Assembly (NCBI RefSeq): GCF_001612685.1
Contig: NZ_BDAY01000065.1
Location: 1 to 64,000 of the forward strand
Reading direction: 5' to 3'
Length of the DNA: 64,000 bases
DNA from: Nocardia altamirensis NBRC 108246
GTDB lineage: Bacteria; Actinomycetota; Actinomycetes; Mycobacteriales; Mycobacteriaceae
Both the position numbers and the translations under genes were made by a program. The notes under the pieces were generated by a model. It worked only from the letters and a program-made list of their open reading frames with translations, was not told the DNA's origin and did no database searches. Positions 34,459 to 42,897 of this stretch are shown piece by piece (positions within the stretch are counted from its first letter, which is position 1; every line of letters begins with the position of its first letter).

Positions 34459-35247
34459 GTGGCCAACGAGAAGAAGTCAGTGCGCAACGGGTCGGTCGCC
34501 TTGCCGATCACCCGGTCCGGAGCCGGTCAGCCCGTCGTGTTCTTCAACGGCATCGGCGCGACCCAGGCGTCGTGGAAAAACGTCGTCGCCGGCCTGACCG
34601 ACCAGTTCGAGACGATCACCTTCGACTTCCGCGGGCACGGCAAAGCGACGTCCGCGGGCAGCTACACCTTCGGTGATTTCCTGTCGGATGCCGAGACGGT
34701 CATGGACGACGTCCTCGTCGAGCGCCCGATCATCGTCGGCTGGTCCCTCGGCGCCGATCTCGCCGTCGCCTACGCCGCCAAGCACCCGAAGCGGGTCGGC
34801 GCGCTCGTCCTGGTCGACGGCGCGGTCCCGATCCAGGGGCCCCTCGTTCAGGACGAAGCCGCAATGCGCAACGGCCTCAACAGCTTCGGCACCAAGTTCG
34901 CCATGTGGTTGATCCGCGCCACCCCCTACGGCTACCACCTCCCCCCGAAGGCGATCGCCGACCTCACCCTCGACGTCGACGAACGCCGCCAGCACCTGCT
35001 CGACACCTACGCCACCCTCACCTGCCCCACCACCCTCCTCGTCGCCACCAACACCGCAGAGGGCCACGCCACCCACACCGCCCACGTCAACGAAACCTGG
35101 CGCGCAGGCGCCCACCACCTCCACCAAACCCACCCCGACGTCACCGTCCGCACCCTCGACGCCACCCACAAACTCCCCTTCACCCACCCCATCCCCATCA
35201 CCGAAGCCATCACCGACATCGCCCAGCGCCTCCGGCAACCGGAGTAG
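34459..35247 (+). CDS. Alpha/beta hydrolase of unknown substrate
   Basis: 262 residues. FFNGIGATQASW is the oxyanion loop, GWSLGADLAVAYAA holds the nucleophile Ser in GxSxG (GWSLG, near residue 96), and THKLPFTHP near the C-terminus gives the His. The second half (34900-35230) is extremely C-rich on the plus strand (ACC/CAC codons). It lies 30 bases after hsaB on the same strand and may be read through, but a role in steroid catabolism is not established. GTG start. Confidence 0.7.
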   Translation: MANEKKSVRNGSVALPITRSGAGQPVVFFNGIGATQASWKNVVAGLTDQFETITFDFRGHGKATSAGSYTFGDFLSDAETVMDDVLVERPIIVGWSLGADLAVAYAAKHPKRVGALVLVDGAVPIQGPLVQDEAAMRNGLNSFGTKFAMWLIRATPYGYHLPPKAIADLTLDVDERRQHLLDTYATLTCPTTLLVATNTAEGHATHTAHVNETWRAGAHHLHQTHPDVTVRTLDATHKLPFTHPIPITEAITDIAQRLRQPE

Positions 35248-35296
35248 CTCGAAATGCGCGCTCGGTCCGGGCAATACCCCAGGTAAAGTGGATCGC

Positions 35297-35530
35297 ATGT
35301 CCCGAATGGAGCGCATAACCACAGACCCGGCCATCTGCCATGGCAAGCCGGTTGTGCGCGGCCTGCGCTACCCGGTGGAGATGCTGCTCGAACTCTTGGC
35401 CGCCGGTATGAGCATGGACGAGGTCCTTGCCGACTATCCCGAGTTGGAAGTTGACGATCTCTTGGCAGTGCTCGAGTACGCTGCGATCGTCACTGCCCAG
35501 CGGACGACGATACCGTTCAACGCGGCGTGA
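35297..35530 (+). CDS. DUF433 protein, antitoxin-like partner
   Basis: 77 residues. ERITTDPAICHGKPVVRGLRYPVEMLLELLAAGMSMDEVLADYPELEVDDLLAVLEYA covers the whole DUF433 domain, a small winged-helix-type fold. DUF433 genes are commonly followed by a DUF5615/PIN-like gene; here the stop overlaps the next start. The pair is annotated elsewhere as a putative toxin-antitoxin unit, which I treat as probable. An ATG at 35306 is an alternative start. Confidence 0.8.
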   Translation: MSRMERITTDPAICHGKPVVRGLRYPVEMLLELLAAGMSMDEVLADYPELEVDDLLAVLEYAAIVTAQRTTIPFNAA

Positions 35531-36024
35531 AATTCCTTGTTGACGCCCAGCTGCCACGGCAGCTGGCGACCTTCCTAGTGACTGCAGGGCACGACGTTGT
35601 CCATACGTCTGAGCTCATGCGCGGTGACCGGACAACCGATGCCGACATCGCCAAGCTTGCGGACCATCAAGGCCGAGTGGTCATCACCAAGGACCGCGAC
35701 TTCTGGATCGGGCACTTGCTCGACCACTGCCCACAATCACTACTGATCGTCGCAACTGGCAACATCAGCAACCGCGCACTCATCCAGCTCGTCACCGACC
35801 ACCTAGATGAAATCGTCTGCTTGCTGAGTGATAGTTCCGTCGTAGAACTGGGTCGGGACCGATTGATCGCGCACGCGGATCGGGCTGACACTCCTGAGGA
35901 GCTCGTCGCACGACACCGCAGGCTGCCACCGGTCAACTACGCCGACGTGCGGCAGGAAGCCGATGAGTTCTTCGGTACCGAAGATCGGATCGGAGACGAC
36001 GACACGTGGGAGGCCCGCCCATGA
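35527..36024 (+). CDS. DUF5615 PIN-like protein, putative toxin
   Basis: 165 residues. KFLVDAQLPRQLATFLVTAGHDVVHTSEL and the acidic TKDRDF near residue 60 are the DUF5615 signature, a PIN-like nuclease fold with conserved Asp residues at the N-terminus and mid-domain. It starts at a GTG overlapping the DUF433 stop. The length exceeds the usual ~115 residues by a C-terminal extension (from ~115) of Asp/Arg-rich sequence. Confidence 0.78.
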   Translation: MKFLVDAQLPRQLATFLVTAGHDVVHTSELMRGDRTTDADIAKLADHQGRVVITKDRDFWIGHLLDHCPQSLLIVATGNISNRALIQLVTDHLDEIVCLLSDSSVVELGRDRLIAHADRADTPEELVARHRRLPPVNYADVRQEADEFFGTEDRIGDDDTWEARP

Positions 36025-36081
36025 GCAATCGCCGCTGTCAGGTGTATTAGCTACTCGTACCTATCGAGCCAAGTCCGTTTA

Positions 36082-36106
36082 TAAGTGCTCATTCGGTGAG
36101 CACTTA
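36082..36106. promoter_or_regulatory. Perfect palindrome before truncated YdeI gene
   Basis: TAAGTGCTCA and TGAGCACTTA are exact 10-base inverse complements around TTCGG. The form is typical of a TetR-family operator, but no regulator gene is adjacent. GAGGAG and the ATG of the next gene follow within 50 bases, so it lies where the promoter should be. Confidence 0.65.
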
Positions 36107-36152
36107 GGAGCGGAGGATGAGGGTCATGCATTCCGACGCTCGAGGAGATGAC

Positions 36153-36521
36153 ATGGGGCAGGTCGACAGCATTGAGGTCATTACGTGCGCTGACGCAGGT
36201 GAGTGGGAGGCTTGGCTGGCGGCCAATCATGATCGGGCCAAGGAAGTTTGGGTGAAAATTGCCAAGAAAGGGTCCGGCGAGAAATCGGTGAGCATCACCG
36301 AGACGCTCGATGGCGCCCTCTGCTACGGGTGGATCGACAGCGTTCGGCGGGGGCTCGATGCGGGGCACTATCTGCAGCGGTATTCACCGCGGCGGGCGCA
36401 GAGTCCGTGGTCGCGGATCAATGTCGGCAAAGTGGAAGCGCTTGTCGCCGCGGGGCGTATGCATGCGGCGGGTCTTGCTGCCGTGGCCGCTGCGAAGGCC
36501 GACGGGCGGTGGCCAGCATAG
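36153..36521 (+). pseudogene. YdeI/OmpD-associated family protein, C-terminally truncated
   Basis: 122 residues. CADAGEWEAWLAANHDRAKEVWVKIAKKGSG and LDGALCYGWIDSVRRGLDAGHYLQRYSPRRAQSPWSRIN are clear YdeI-family segments, but the frame stops at AKADGRWPA, where family members normally continue for about 60 more residues. I see no continuation in any frame downstream. The start at 36153 is set by GAGGAG five bases upstream. Probably a broken gene, though a short functional form cannot be excluded. Confidence 0.7.
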
Positions 36522-36611
36522 GAATGCGACCAGTCCGTGGGGGTGGGTGGTCCGAATACAACGATGGCTGATGTCGCGGTGGGTGGACCGTGACATCAGC
36601 CGTTCGAGGGG

Positions 36612-37649
36612 TCAGCCGGCCGGGACGGCAGCTTCGCGTTGCAGTTCGAGTGCGATGTCGATCAGCTGGTCTTCCTGGCCGCCGACCAGTTTGCGTTTGC
36701 CTGCGCGGACAAGCATTTCGGCGGCCGAGACGCCGTAGCGCTCGGCTTGGCGTTCGGCGTGCTTGAGGAAGCTGGAGTAGACGCCCGCGTAGCCCATCAT
36801 CAGCGAGGAGCGGTCGAGCAGGCATTCCTGCGGCATGGCGGGCCGGACGACGTCTTCGGCGGCGTCGGCGATCGCGAAGAAGTCGATACCGGTGCTGATG
36901 CCGAGCTTGTCGCAGACGCCGACGAGGGCTTCGACGGGGGTGTTGCCCGCGCCCGCACCGAAACGGCGCGCGCTGCCGTCGATTTGGGTGGCCCCGGCGC
37001 GGATCGCGTAGACGGAGTTGGCAACAGCGAGGTCGAGGTTCTCGTGGCCGTGGAAGCCGACCTGAGCGTCGGTGCCGAGTTCGGCGACGAGCGCGGCGAC
37101 CCGGTCGGTGACCTGGTCGAGGACGAGAGCTCCTGCCGAATCTACGACGTAGACACACTGGCAGCCCGCGTCGGCCATGATCCTGGCCTGCTTGGCCAGC
37201 ACCTCCGGCGGCTGCGAGTGCGACATCATCAGGAAGCCGACGGTTTCCAGGCCGAGTTCCCGCGCCAGCCCGAAGTGCTGGATCGACACGTCCGCCTCGG
37301 TGCAGTGCGTGGCGATGCGGCAGATCGAGGCGCCGTTGTCCTGGGAGATCTTGATGTCTTCCTTGACACCGACGCCCGGCAGCATCAATACCGCGATCTT
37401 GGCCTGCTTCGCCGTCTCGGCGGCGATCGTGATCAGTTCCTGCTCAGGGGTTTTGGAGAAGCCGTAGTTGAACGACGACCCACCGAGCCCGTCGCCGTGG
37501 GTCACCTCGATGACCGGAACACCCGCGCCGTCGAGGGCGGCGACGATATCGCGCACCTCGGTGGCGGTGAACTGGTGGCGCTTGTGATGCGATCCGTCGC
37601 GCAGCGAGGTATCGGTGACGCGGATGTCGAGATCTGCTGAGTAAGACAT
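36612..37649 (-). CDS. hsaF: 4-hydroxy-2-oxohexanoate aldolase
   Basis: 345 residues, HMG-CoA-lyase-like TIM barrel. IRVTDTSLRDGSHHKRHQFTATEV near the N-terminus carries the metal-binding Asp and catalytic Arg, VGFHGHENLDLAVANS the metal-binding His pair, and the last ~70 residues form the domain that contacts HsaG. HsaF cleaves 4-hydroxy-2-oxohexanoate to pyruvate and propanal, channelled to HsaG. Starts 11 bases after hsaG. Confidence 0.93.
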   Translation of the reverse strand: MSYSADLDIRVTDTSLRDGSHHKRHQFTATEVRDIVAALDGAGVPVIEVTHGDGLGGSSFNYGFSKTPEQELITIAAETAKQAKIAVLMLPGVGVKEDIKISQDNGASICRIATHCTEADVSIQHFGLARELGLETVGFLMMSHSQPPEVLAKQARIMADAGCQCVYVVDSAGALVLDQVTDRVAALVAELGTDAQVGFHGHENLDLAVANSVYAIRAGATQIDGSARRFGAGAGNTPVEALVGVCDKLGISTGIDFFAIADAAEDVVRPAMPQECLLDRSSLMMGYAGVYSSFLKHAERQAERYGVSAAEMLVRAGKRKLVGGQEDQLIDIALELQREAAVPAG

Positions 37650-37660
37650 GGTTTCGCTCC

Positions 37661-38572
37661 TTACACCCGTGCCGTCAGGATCTGGCCTGCGATGATCTCG
37701 CCGACCTTGGTGGCAGCGGCGGTCATGATGTCGAGGTTGCCCGCATACGGCGGCAGGAAGTCGCCTGCGCCTTCGACTTCGACGAACACCGAAACCTTCG
37801 CCATCCCACCGGATACCACCGAGGGCGGGTCGAACTGCGGCTCGTTGAGCAACCGGTAGCCGGGCACATACTGCTGGATGTCGGCGACCATCCGCTGGAT
37901 GGAATCGGTGATGGCGTCGGTGTCCGCGTCTTCGGGGATGGCGCAGAAGATGGTGTCGCGCATGATCATCGGCGGTTCCGCCGGGTTCAGGATGATGATC
38001 GCCTTGCCGCGTTGCGCACCACCGATGGTTTCCACACCGCGGCTGGTGGTCTTGGTGAATTCGTCGATGTTGGCCCTGGTGCCCGGACCTGCGGAGACCG
38101 ACGACACCGACGCGACGATCTCCGCGTAGGCGACCGGAACGACCCGCGAGACCGCGGCGACGATCGGAATGGTGGCCTGGCCACCGCAGGTGATCATGTT
38201 GACGTTCGGCGCTTCGAGATTCGCGCCGAGGTTCACCGGCGGCACCACCGCAGGACCAACGGCCGCTGGGGTGAGATCGACCGCGCGGATACCCGCTTCG
38301 GCGTACTTCGGTGCGGCCGCACGGTGCACGTACGCAGACGTTGCCTCGAAAATCAGCTCGGGCAGCTCCGATCGGCCGAGCAGCCAATCGACCCCTTCGG
38401 CGGAGGTCTCCAGCCCGAGCCCGCGGGCCCGCTTCAAACCCTCACTGTCGGGGTCGATCCCGATCATCCACCGCGGCTCCACCGTGGTGGAGCGCAGCAG
38501 CTTGTACAGCAGATCGGTACTGATGTTGCCGGACCCGACGATCGCGGCGGTGACGGTCCCGTTCTCGGACAC
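37661..38572 (-). CDS. hsaG: Acylating propionaldehyde/acetaldehyde dehydrogenase
   Basis: 303 residues. AAIVGSGNISTDLLYKLL is the Rossmann NAD motif and NMITCGGQATIPIVAAV near residue 125 holds the catalytic Cys. HsaG converts the aldehyde released by HsaF to an acyl-CoA. Start: two adjacent GTG codons (38575 and 38572); AGGAGG lies 6 bases from the second, so I use 38572. The gap to hsaE is 10 bases. Confidence 0.93.
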   Translation of the reverse strand: MSENGTVTAAIVGSGNISTDLLYKLLRSTTVEPRWMIGIDPDSEGLKRARGLGLETSAEGVDWLLGRSELPELIFEATSAYVHRAAAPKYAEAGIRAVDLTPAAVGPAVVPPVNLGANLEAPNVNMITCGGQATIPIVAAVSRVVPVAYAEIVASVSSVSAGPGTRANIDEFTKTTSRGVETIGGAQRGKAIIILNPAEPPMIMRDTIFCAIPEDADTDAITDSIQRMVADIQQYVPGYRLLNEPQFDPPSVVSGGMAKVSVFVEVEGAGDFLPPYAGNLDIMTAAATKVGEIIAGQILTARV

Positions 38573-38582
38573 CACTAGCCTC

Positions 38583-39368
38583 CTACGTGAATTGCAAACG
38601 GACAGAGCCGAGTCCAGCGAACTCGGCGAGGAATGCGTCGCCAGGCCTTGCGTCGATGGCACGCGTGCACGAGCCGGGCAGCACGATGTCGCCCTCCTTC
38701 AGCCGCACGCCGAAGCTCGCGACCTTGCGGGCGAGCCAGGCCACCGCGATCACCGGGTCACCGAGCACGGCGTCGCTGCGACCCTCGGCAACCACTTCGC
38801 CGTTGCGGGTGAGCACCGCGTCGATCTTCTTGATGTCGATGTCTTTCGGCGCGACCCGCTGCGGGCCGAGCACGTATCCGGCGGAGGACGCGTTGTCGGA
38901 GATGGTGTCGGCCAGGCCGATCTTCCAGTCCTTGATCCGCGAATCGATCAGCTCGATCGCGGGCGCGAAGGCCACGGTGGCGGCGAGCACGTCGTCTTCG
39001 GTGCAGTCCGCGCCGGGCAGGTCGGCGCCCAGCACGAAGCCGACCTCGACCTCGACCCTGGGGAGCAGGTAGCGCCCTGCCTCGACCGGAACGTCTTCGT
39101 AGACTTCCATTTCCGCGAGCAGGTGACCGTAATCGGGTTCATCCACACCCATCATCTGCTGCATCGCCTTGGAGGACAGGCCGACCTTGTGGCCGACCAC
39201 CCTGGCGCCGGTGTGGAGCCTGCGCCGGATGTTGCGCAGCTGGATCTCGTAGGCATCGACGACGTCGATATCCGGATACCGGGCGACCAGCGGATCGATC
39301 GGCACCCGGTCGCGCTCGGCGCGCTCGAGTTCGTCGGCCAGTTCGGTTCGTACCGCGTCGGACAGCAC
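38583..39368 (-). CDS. hsaE: 2-hydroxyhexa-2,4-dienoate hydratase
   Basis: 261 residues, fumarylacetoacetate hydrolase-like hydratase family. VGHKVGLSSKAMQQMMGVDEPDYG near 70-95 and VEVEVGFVLGADLPG with the acidic EDDVL are the metal and substrate site segments. HsaE hydrates 2-hydroxyhexadienoate from HsaD, feeding HsaF. GTG start 1 base after the kst4D-like gene stop. Confidence 0.92.
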   Translation of the reverse strand: MLSDAVRTELADELERAERDRVPIDPLVARYPDIDVVDAYEIQLRNIRRRLHTGARVVGHKVGLSSKAMQQMMGVDEPDYGHLLAEMEVYEDVPVEAGRYLLPRVEVEVGFVLGADLPGADCTEDDVLAATVAFAPAIELIDSRIKDWKIGLADTISDNASSAGYVLGPQRVAPKDIDIKKIDAVLTRNGEVVAEGRSDAVLGDPVIAVAWLARKVASFGVRLKEGDIVLPGSCTRAIDARPGDAFLAEFAGLGSVRLQFT

Positions 39369-39369
39369 G

Positions 39370-40995
39370 CTAATTCCCTTCCGCTGTTGCTTGATCGAGT
39401 GCCGGGACTTCCTCGCCTGCCGCGCTACGGCCTGCCCGGCGGCCGGAGAAGACGCAGTCGGCCAGCGAGAGCCCGCTGACGTAGGACTCCGAGCAGATGC
39501 CGACGGCGGTCCGGCCCGCCGCGAAGAGTCCCGGAATATCTGTTCCGGCAGTCGATTTGACCGCGCCGGTGCGCTCGTCCACGACGACGCCGCCGAGGGT
39601 GAGCATGGGGCACGGATTGGTCAAGCTCGGTTTGATGCCGACATCCAACAGCCAGAACGGCCCGGTGCGCAGCGGTTTGGTGAACTCCGCAGGCTTGCCG
39701 ACCGGATCAGGCGTGCCGTCCGCGATCGCGGCGTTGTGCGCGTCCACCGTTGCAAGCAGGCCGACCACGTCGATGCCTGCTTTCCCGGCGACCGCCTCGA
39801 GCGTTGCGCCGCGAATCGCGGTGCGCCGCATCGCCTCGAACTGCCCGCGCTGGAACCAGGCGCCCTGCTTGCCGATCTGCGCGATCGCGGTGCGCATCAG
39901 CTCGTCGTCGGCGAGCAGCCAGCCCTTGCCGTCGTGTTCGGTGATGAGCTTGTGCCCGACCGCCGCGCCGTACCGTGTCTCGTCGATGACCCGGCGACCT
40001 GCCGCATCGACCAGTACCGCACCGGTAAAAGCGCTGGGCGGCAACAGGAACCGCCAGGCCGAGACATTGCCCATGCGATCGGTGGCCGCGCCGACCTGCT
40101 CGGCGAGCAGGATGCCGCTGCCGTCGTCGCCGGTGGTGCCGAGCGCGAGACCGCCACGATAGTCCGGCGCGTACTCGCGCAGCATGGCTCGGTTGGCGAT
40201 GAACCCGCCTGCGCTCAACACCACTCCCCTGCGGGCGAGCACTCGAATTGTCCTGCCGTACTGGCGATCCAACCTCGCCAGGCGCTTCTCCAGCGCGGCA
40301 CGCAGCGGCGGGTAATAGATGCCAGGCTTGGCGGCGAGCTGCGCCATCCGCGTGTAGCGATCGCGGATCCGGCCCGGTGCGTCCCGCAGCGTGCGGCATT
40401 CGAGGCCGATCACCGTCCCCGCGTCGTCGACCACCAGTTGCGTTGCCGTCGTCAAGGTTTCGACTCGAACCCCGAGCCGGGACGCGGCGGCGGTGAGCGG
40501 TCCGGTCAGCTGTTTGCCCGAGGTGCCCTTGCCCTTGACCCGATGCCCGCGCTGCGCCGCAGGGATATCGCGGAACGCACCCGAGATCTCGCTGCCCGAG
40601 TAGTACAGGTAGTAGCTGTCGTTCGGGTAGGACGTCTTGTAGGGGCACAGCGACGCCTCGAACGGCACGCCGTGCCCGCGCAGCCACTCGATCATCGCCG
40701 GGCTTTCGGCGACGAACCGGCGTAGCGTCTCCGGCGTCACCGCGTCCCCGACCTCACGCGTCAAATACGCAAGCATCGCCTCCGGCGTATCGACCACGCC
40801 GGCCTCCTGCTGCACCGACGTCCCACCGCCCGCATAGATGATGCCCCCGGACAACGCCGAAGCCCCGCCGCCTGCGAACCGCTCCAGCGCGAGCACCTGC
40901 GCCCCGTCGGCCGCCGCTTGCAGCGCCGCGGCAGCGCCCGCCGCGCCGAAGCCGACGACGACCACGTCGGCAACCAGGTCCCAATCGAACCCCAT
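39370..40995 (-). CDS. FAD-dependent ketosteroid dehydrogenase, Delta4-(5alpha) type candidate
   Basis: 541 residues, KstD/fumarate reductase flavoprotein superfamily. ADVVVVGFGAAGAAAALQAAADGA near residue 10 is the FAD dinucleotide motif, SALSGGIIYAGGG the second FAD loop. GICSESYVSGLSLADCVFSGRRAG near 505 contains Tyr-x-Ser, matching the Tyr466/Ser468 pair I recall for Rhodococcus Delta4-(5alpha)-ketosteroid dehydrogenase (Kst4D); DETRYGAAVG may carry the other catalytic Tyr. It differs clearly from the KstD encoded divergently. First gene of the unit with hsaE-hsaG-hsaF, start set by GGAGTGAAG upstream of 40995. Activity is inferred. Confidence 0.7.
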   Translation of the reverse strand: MGFDWDLVADVVVVGFGAAGAAAALQAAADGAQVLALERFAGGGASALSGGIIYAGGGTSVQQEAGVVDTPEAMLAYLTREVGDAVTPETLRRFVAESPAMIEWLRGHGVPFEASLCPYKTSYPNDSYYLYYSGSEISGAFRDIPAAQRGHRVKGKGTSGKQLTGPLTAAASRLGVRVETLTTATQLVVDDAGTVIGLECRTLRDAPGRIRDRYTRMAQLAAKPGIYYPPLRAALEKRLARLDRQYGRTIRVLARRGVVLSAGGFIANRAMLREYAPDYRGGLALGTTGDDGSGILLAEQVGAATDRMGNVSAWRFLLPPSAFTGAVLVDAAGRRVIDETRYGAAVGHKLITEHDGKGWLLADDELMRTAIAQIGKQGAWFQRGQFEAMRRTAIRGATLEAVAGKAGIDVVGLLATVDAHNAAIADGTPDPVGKPAEFTKPLRTGPFWLLDVGIKPSLTNPCPMLTLGGVVVDERTGAVKSTAGTDIPGLFAAGRTAVGICSESYVSGLSLADCVFSGRRAGRSAAGEEVPALDQATAEGN

Positions 40996-41017
40996 GTACT
41001 TCACTCCGGTCTGAAAC

Positions 41018-41031
41018 TGAAACGAGTTTCT
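41018..41031. promoter_or_regulatory. KstR box upstream of the kst4D-hsaEGF unit
   Basis: TGAAACGAGTTTCT has the AACnnGTT core with symmetric GAAAC/GTTTC arms and matches TnnAACnnGTTnnA except the last base. It lies 22 bases upstream of the leftward ATG. Confidence 0.7.
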
Positions 41032-41094
41032 CGGCAGACAACGAGGCCGAGCAAGTCTTCTGCCACACAACATAGACCAATGACGGCATCATTC

Positions 41095-41108
41095 TATAAC
41101 GTGTTCTA
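41095..41108. promoter_or_regulatory. KstR box abutting the kstD start
   Basis: TATAACGTGTTCTA fits TnnAACnnGTTnnA at every defined position and ends one base before the kstD ATG at 41110. There is no room for a ribosome binding site, so the transcript is probably leaderless or starts at the upstream ATG (41080). Confidence 0.8.
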
Positions 41109-41109
41109 C

Positions 41110-42807
41110 ATGACTGATCCGGTTAATGGACCACGGAGCTACGATGTCGTGGTCGTCGGCAGCGGTGCCGCTGGCATGACCGCGGCCCTCACCGCCGCCC
41201 ACCACGGGCTCAGCGTGGTGCTCATCGAGAAGGCCGCGCGCTACGGCGGGTCGACCGCACGCTCCGGCGGCGGCGTCTGGATCCCCGGCAACAAGGCGCT
41301 GCGTGCGTCCGGCCGACCGGATGACCGCGAGGTGGCCCGCACCTACCTGCACAGCATCATCGGCGACGTGGTGCCGAAGGAACGGATCGACACCTACATC
41401 GACCGTGGCCCCGAGGCCTTCGACTTCGTGCTCGACCACACCCCGCTGAAGATGAAGTGGGTGCCCGGCTACTCCGACTACTACCCCGAGGCACCCGGCG
41501 GGCTCGGCGCGGGCCGCTCGTGCGAGCCGACCCCGTTCAACGCGAAAGTGCTCGGCGCCGAACTGGCGAACCTGGAGGCGCCGTACGCCAAGGCACCGCT
41601 CAACGTCGTGGTCATGCAGGCGGATTTCGTCCGGCTCAACCTGATCCGCAGGCACCCGAAGGGCATGATGCGTGCCATGCGCGTTGGCGCGCGCACGTAC
41701 TTGGCCAAGTTCACCGGCAAACACCTGCTCGGGATGGGGCAGGCCATCATCGCCGCGATGCGCAAAGGCCTGCTCGACGCGAACGTGCCTGTCCTGCTCA
41801 ACACGCCGCTCACCGGGCTCGTCGTGGAGAACGGCGTGGTCACCGGGGTGGAAGCCGAGCACGAAGGCGAAAAGGTCACCTTCACCGCCCGCTACGGCGT
41901 CGTGCTCGGCAGCGGCGGGTTCGAGCACAACGCCGAGATGCGCACCAAGTACCAGCGCCAGCCCATCACCACCGAATGGACCACCGGCGCGGCCGCCAAC
42001 ACCGGCGACGGCATCGTCGCGGGCATGGCGGCCGGCGGCAATGTCGGCTTCATGGAGGACGCCTGGTGGGGTCCGACCATCTTCAAGGGTGGGCGGCCGT
42101 GGTTCGCGCTGGCCGAACGCAATCTGCCGGGCACCATCATGGTCAACGCCGAGGGCAAGCGCTTCGGCAACGAGTCGGCGCCCTATGTGGAGGCGGTGCA
42201 CACCATGTACGGCGGCAAGTACGGCCAGGGTGAGGGGCCAGGCGCGAACATCCCCGCCTGGCTGGTGTTCGACCAGCGCTACCGCAATCGCTACATCTTC
42301 GCCGGACTGCAACCGGGGCAACGCTTTCCGTCCCGCTGGCTGGAGAACGACAACATCGTCAAGGCGGACACGATCGAGGAGCTGGCCGCAAAGATCGGCG
42401 TTGCCGCGGACAATCTCGCAGCGACCGTCGCCCGGTTCAACACCTTCGCCGAGAGCGGCGAGGACGCCGACTTCGGCCGCGGCAACAGCCATTACGACCG
42501 GTACTACGGCGACCCGACAGTCAAGCCGAACCCGTGCCTCGCCGCGCTGGTGCAAGGCCCGTTCTACGCCGCGAAGATGGTGCCCGGCGATCTGGGCACC
42601 AAGGGCGGACTGGTCGCCGACACCGCGGGCCGGGTGCTGCGCGAGGACGGCACCGCGATCGAGGGCCTGTACGCCTCCGGCAACTGCTCGACCCCGGTCA
42701 TGGGACACACCTACGCCGGGCCCGGCGCCACCATCGGCCCCGCCATCACCTTCGGCTACCTGGCGGTGCTCGATATCGCCGAGCGCAAGGCGGCTGCGGG
42801 GGCGTAA
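41110..42807 (+). CDS. kstD: 3-ketosteroid Delta1-dehydrogenase
   Basis: 565 residues. YDVVVVGSGAAGMTAALTAAHHGL is the FAD motif; STARSGGGVWIPGNKALR and KWVPGYSDYYPEAPGG are KstD-specific, the latter holding an active-site Tyr. EWTTGAAANTGDGI and GHTYAGPGATIGPAITFGY complete the flavin and catalytic sites. KstD introduces the C1-C2 double bond, which with KshA opens ring B. Length matches M. tuberculosis KstD. The ATG at 41110 aligns with that protein's start. Divergent from the kst4D-hsaEGF unit and followed by hsd4B as in mycobacteria. Confidence 0.93.
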   Translation: MTDPVNGPRSYDVVVVGSGAAGMTAALTAAHHGLSVVLIEKAARYGGSTARSGGGVWIPGNKALRASGRPDDREVARTYLHSIIGDVVPKERIDTYIDRGPEAFDFVLDHTPLKMKWVPGYSDYYPEAPGGLGAGRSCEPTPFNAKVLGAELANLEAPYAKAPLNVVVMQADFVRLNLIRRHPKGMMRAMRVGARTYLAKFTGKHLLGMGQAIIAAMRKGLLDANVPVLLNTPLTGLVVENGVVTGVEAEHEGEKVTFTARYGVVLGSGGFEHNAEMRTKYQRQPITTEWTTGAAANTGDGIVAGMAAGGNVGFMEDAWWGPTIFKGGRPWFALAERNLPGTIMVNAEGKRFGNESAPYVEAVHTMYGGKYGQGEGPGANIPAWLVFDQRYRNRYIFAGLQPGQRFPSRWLENDNIVKADTIEELAAKIGVAADNLAATVARFNTFAESGEDADFGRGNSHYDRYYGDPTVKPNPCLAALVQGPFYAAKMVPGDLGTKGGLVADTAGRVLREDGTAIEGLYASGNCSTPVMGHTYAGPGATIGPAITFGYLAVLDIAERKAAAGA

Positions 42808-42897
42808 CCGCTTGCCCACGGACCACTTCCGTCGCACGATCGATCCGGTGCTGCCCGCCGGATCCGACGGGCAGACGCCACATTCGAAGGAGAACCG

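Noticed and set aside
34900..35230. C-rich stretch suspected as a repeat or structured RNA
   Set aside because: It is the coding end of the alpha/beta hydrolase with biased Pro/Thr/His codons; no repeat unit.
41089..42837. 582-residue reverse frame opposite kstD
   Set aside because: Mirror of a conserved forward gene, no start signal or recognisable domain.
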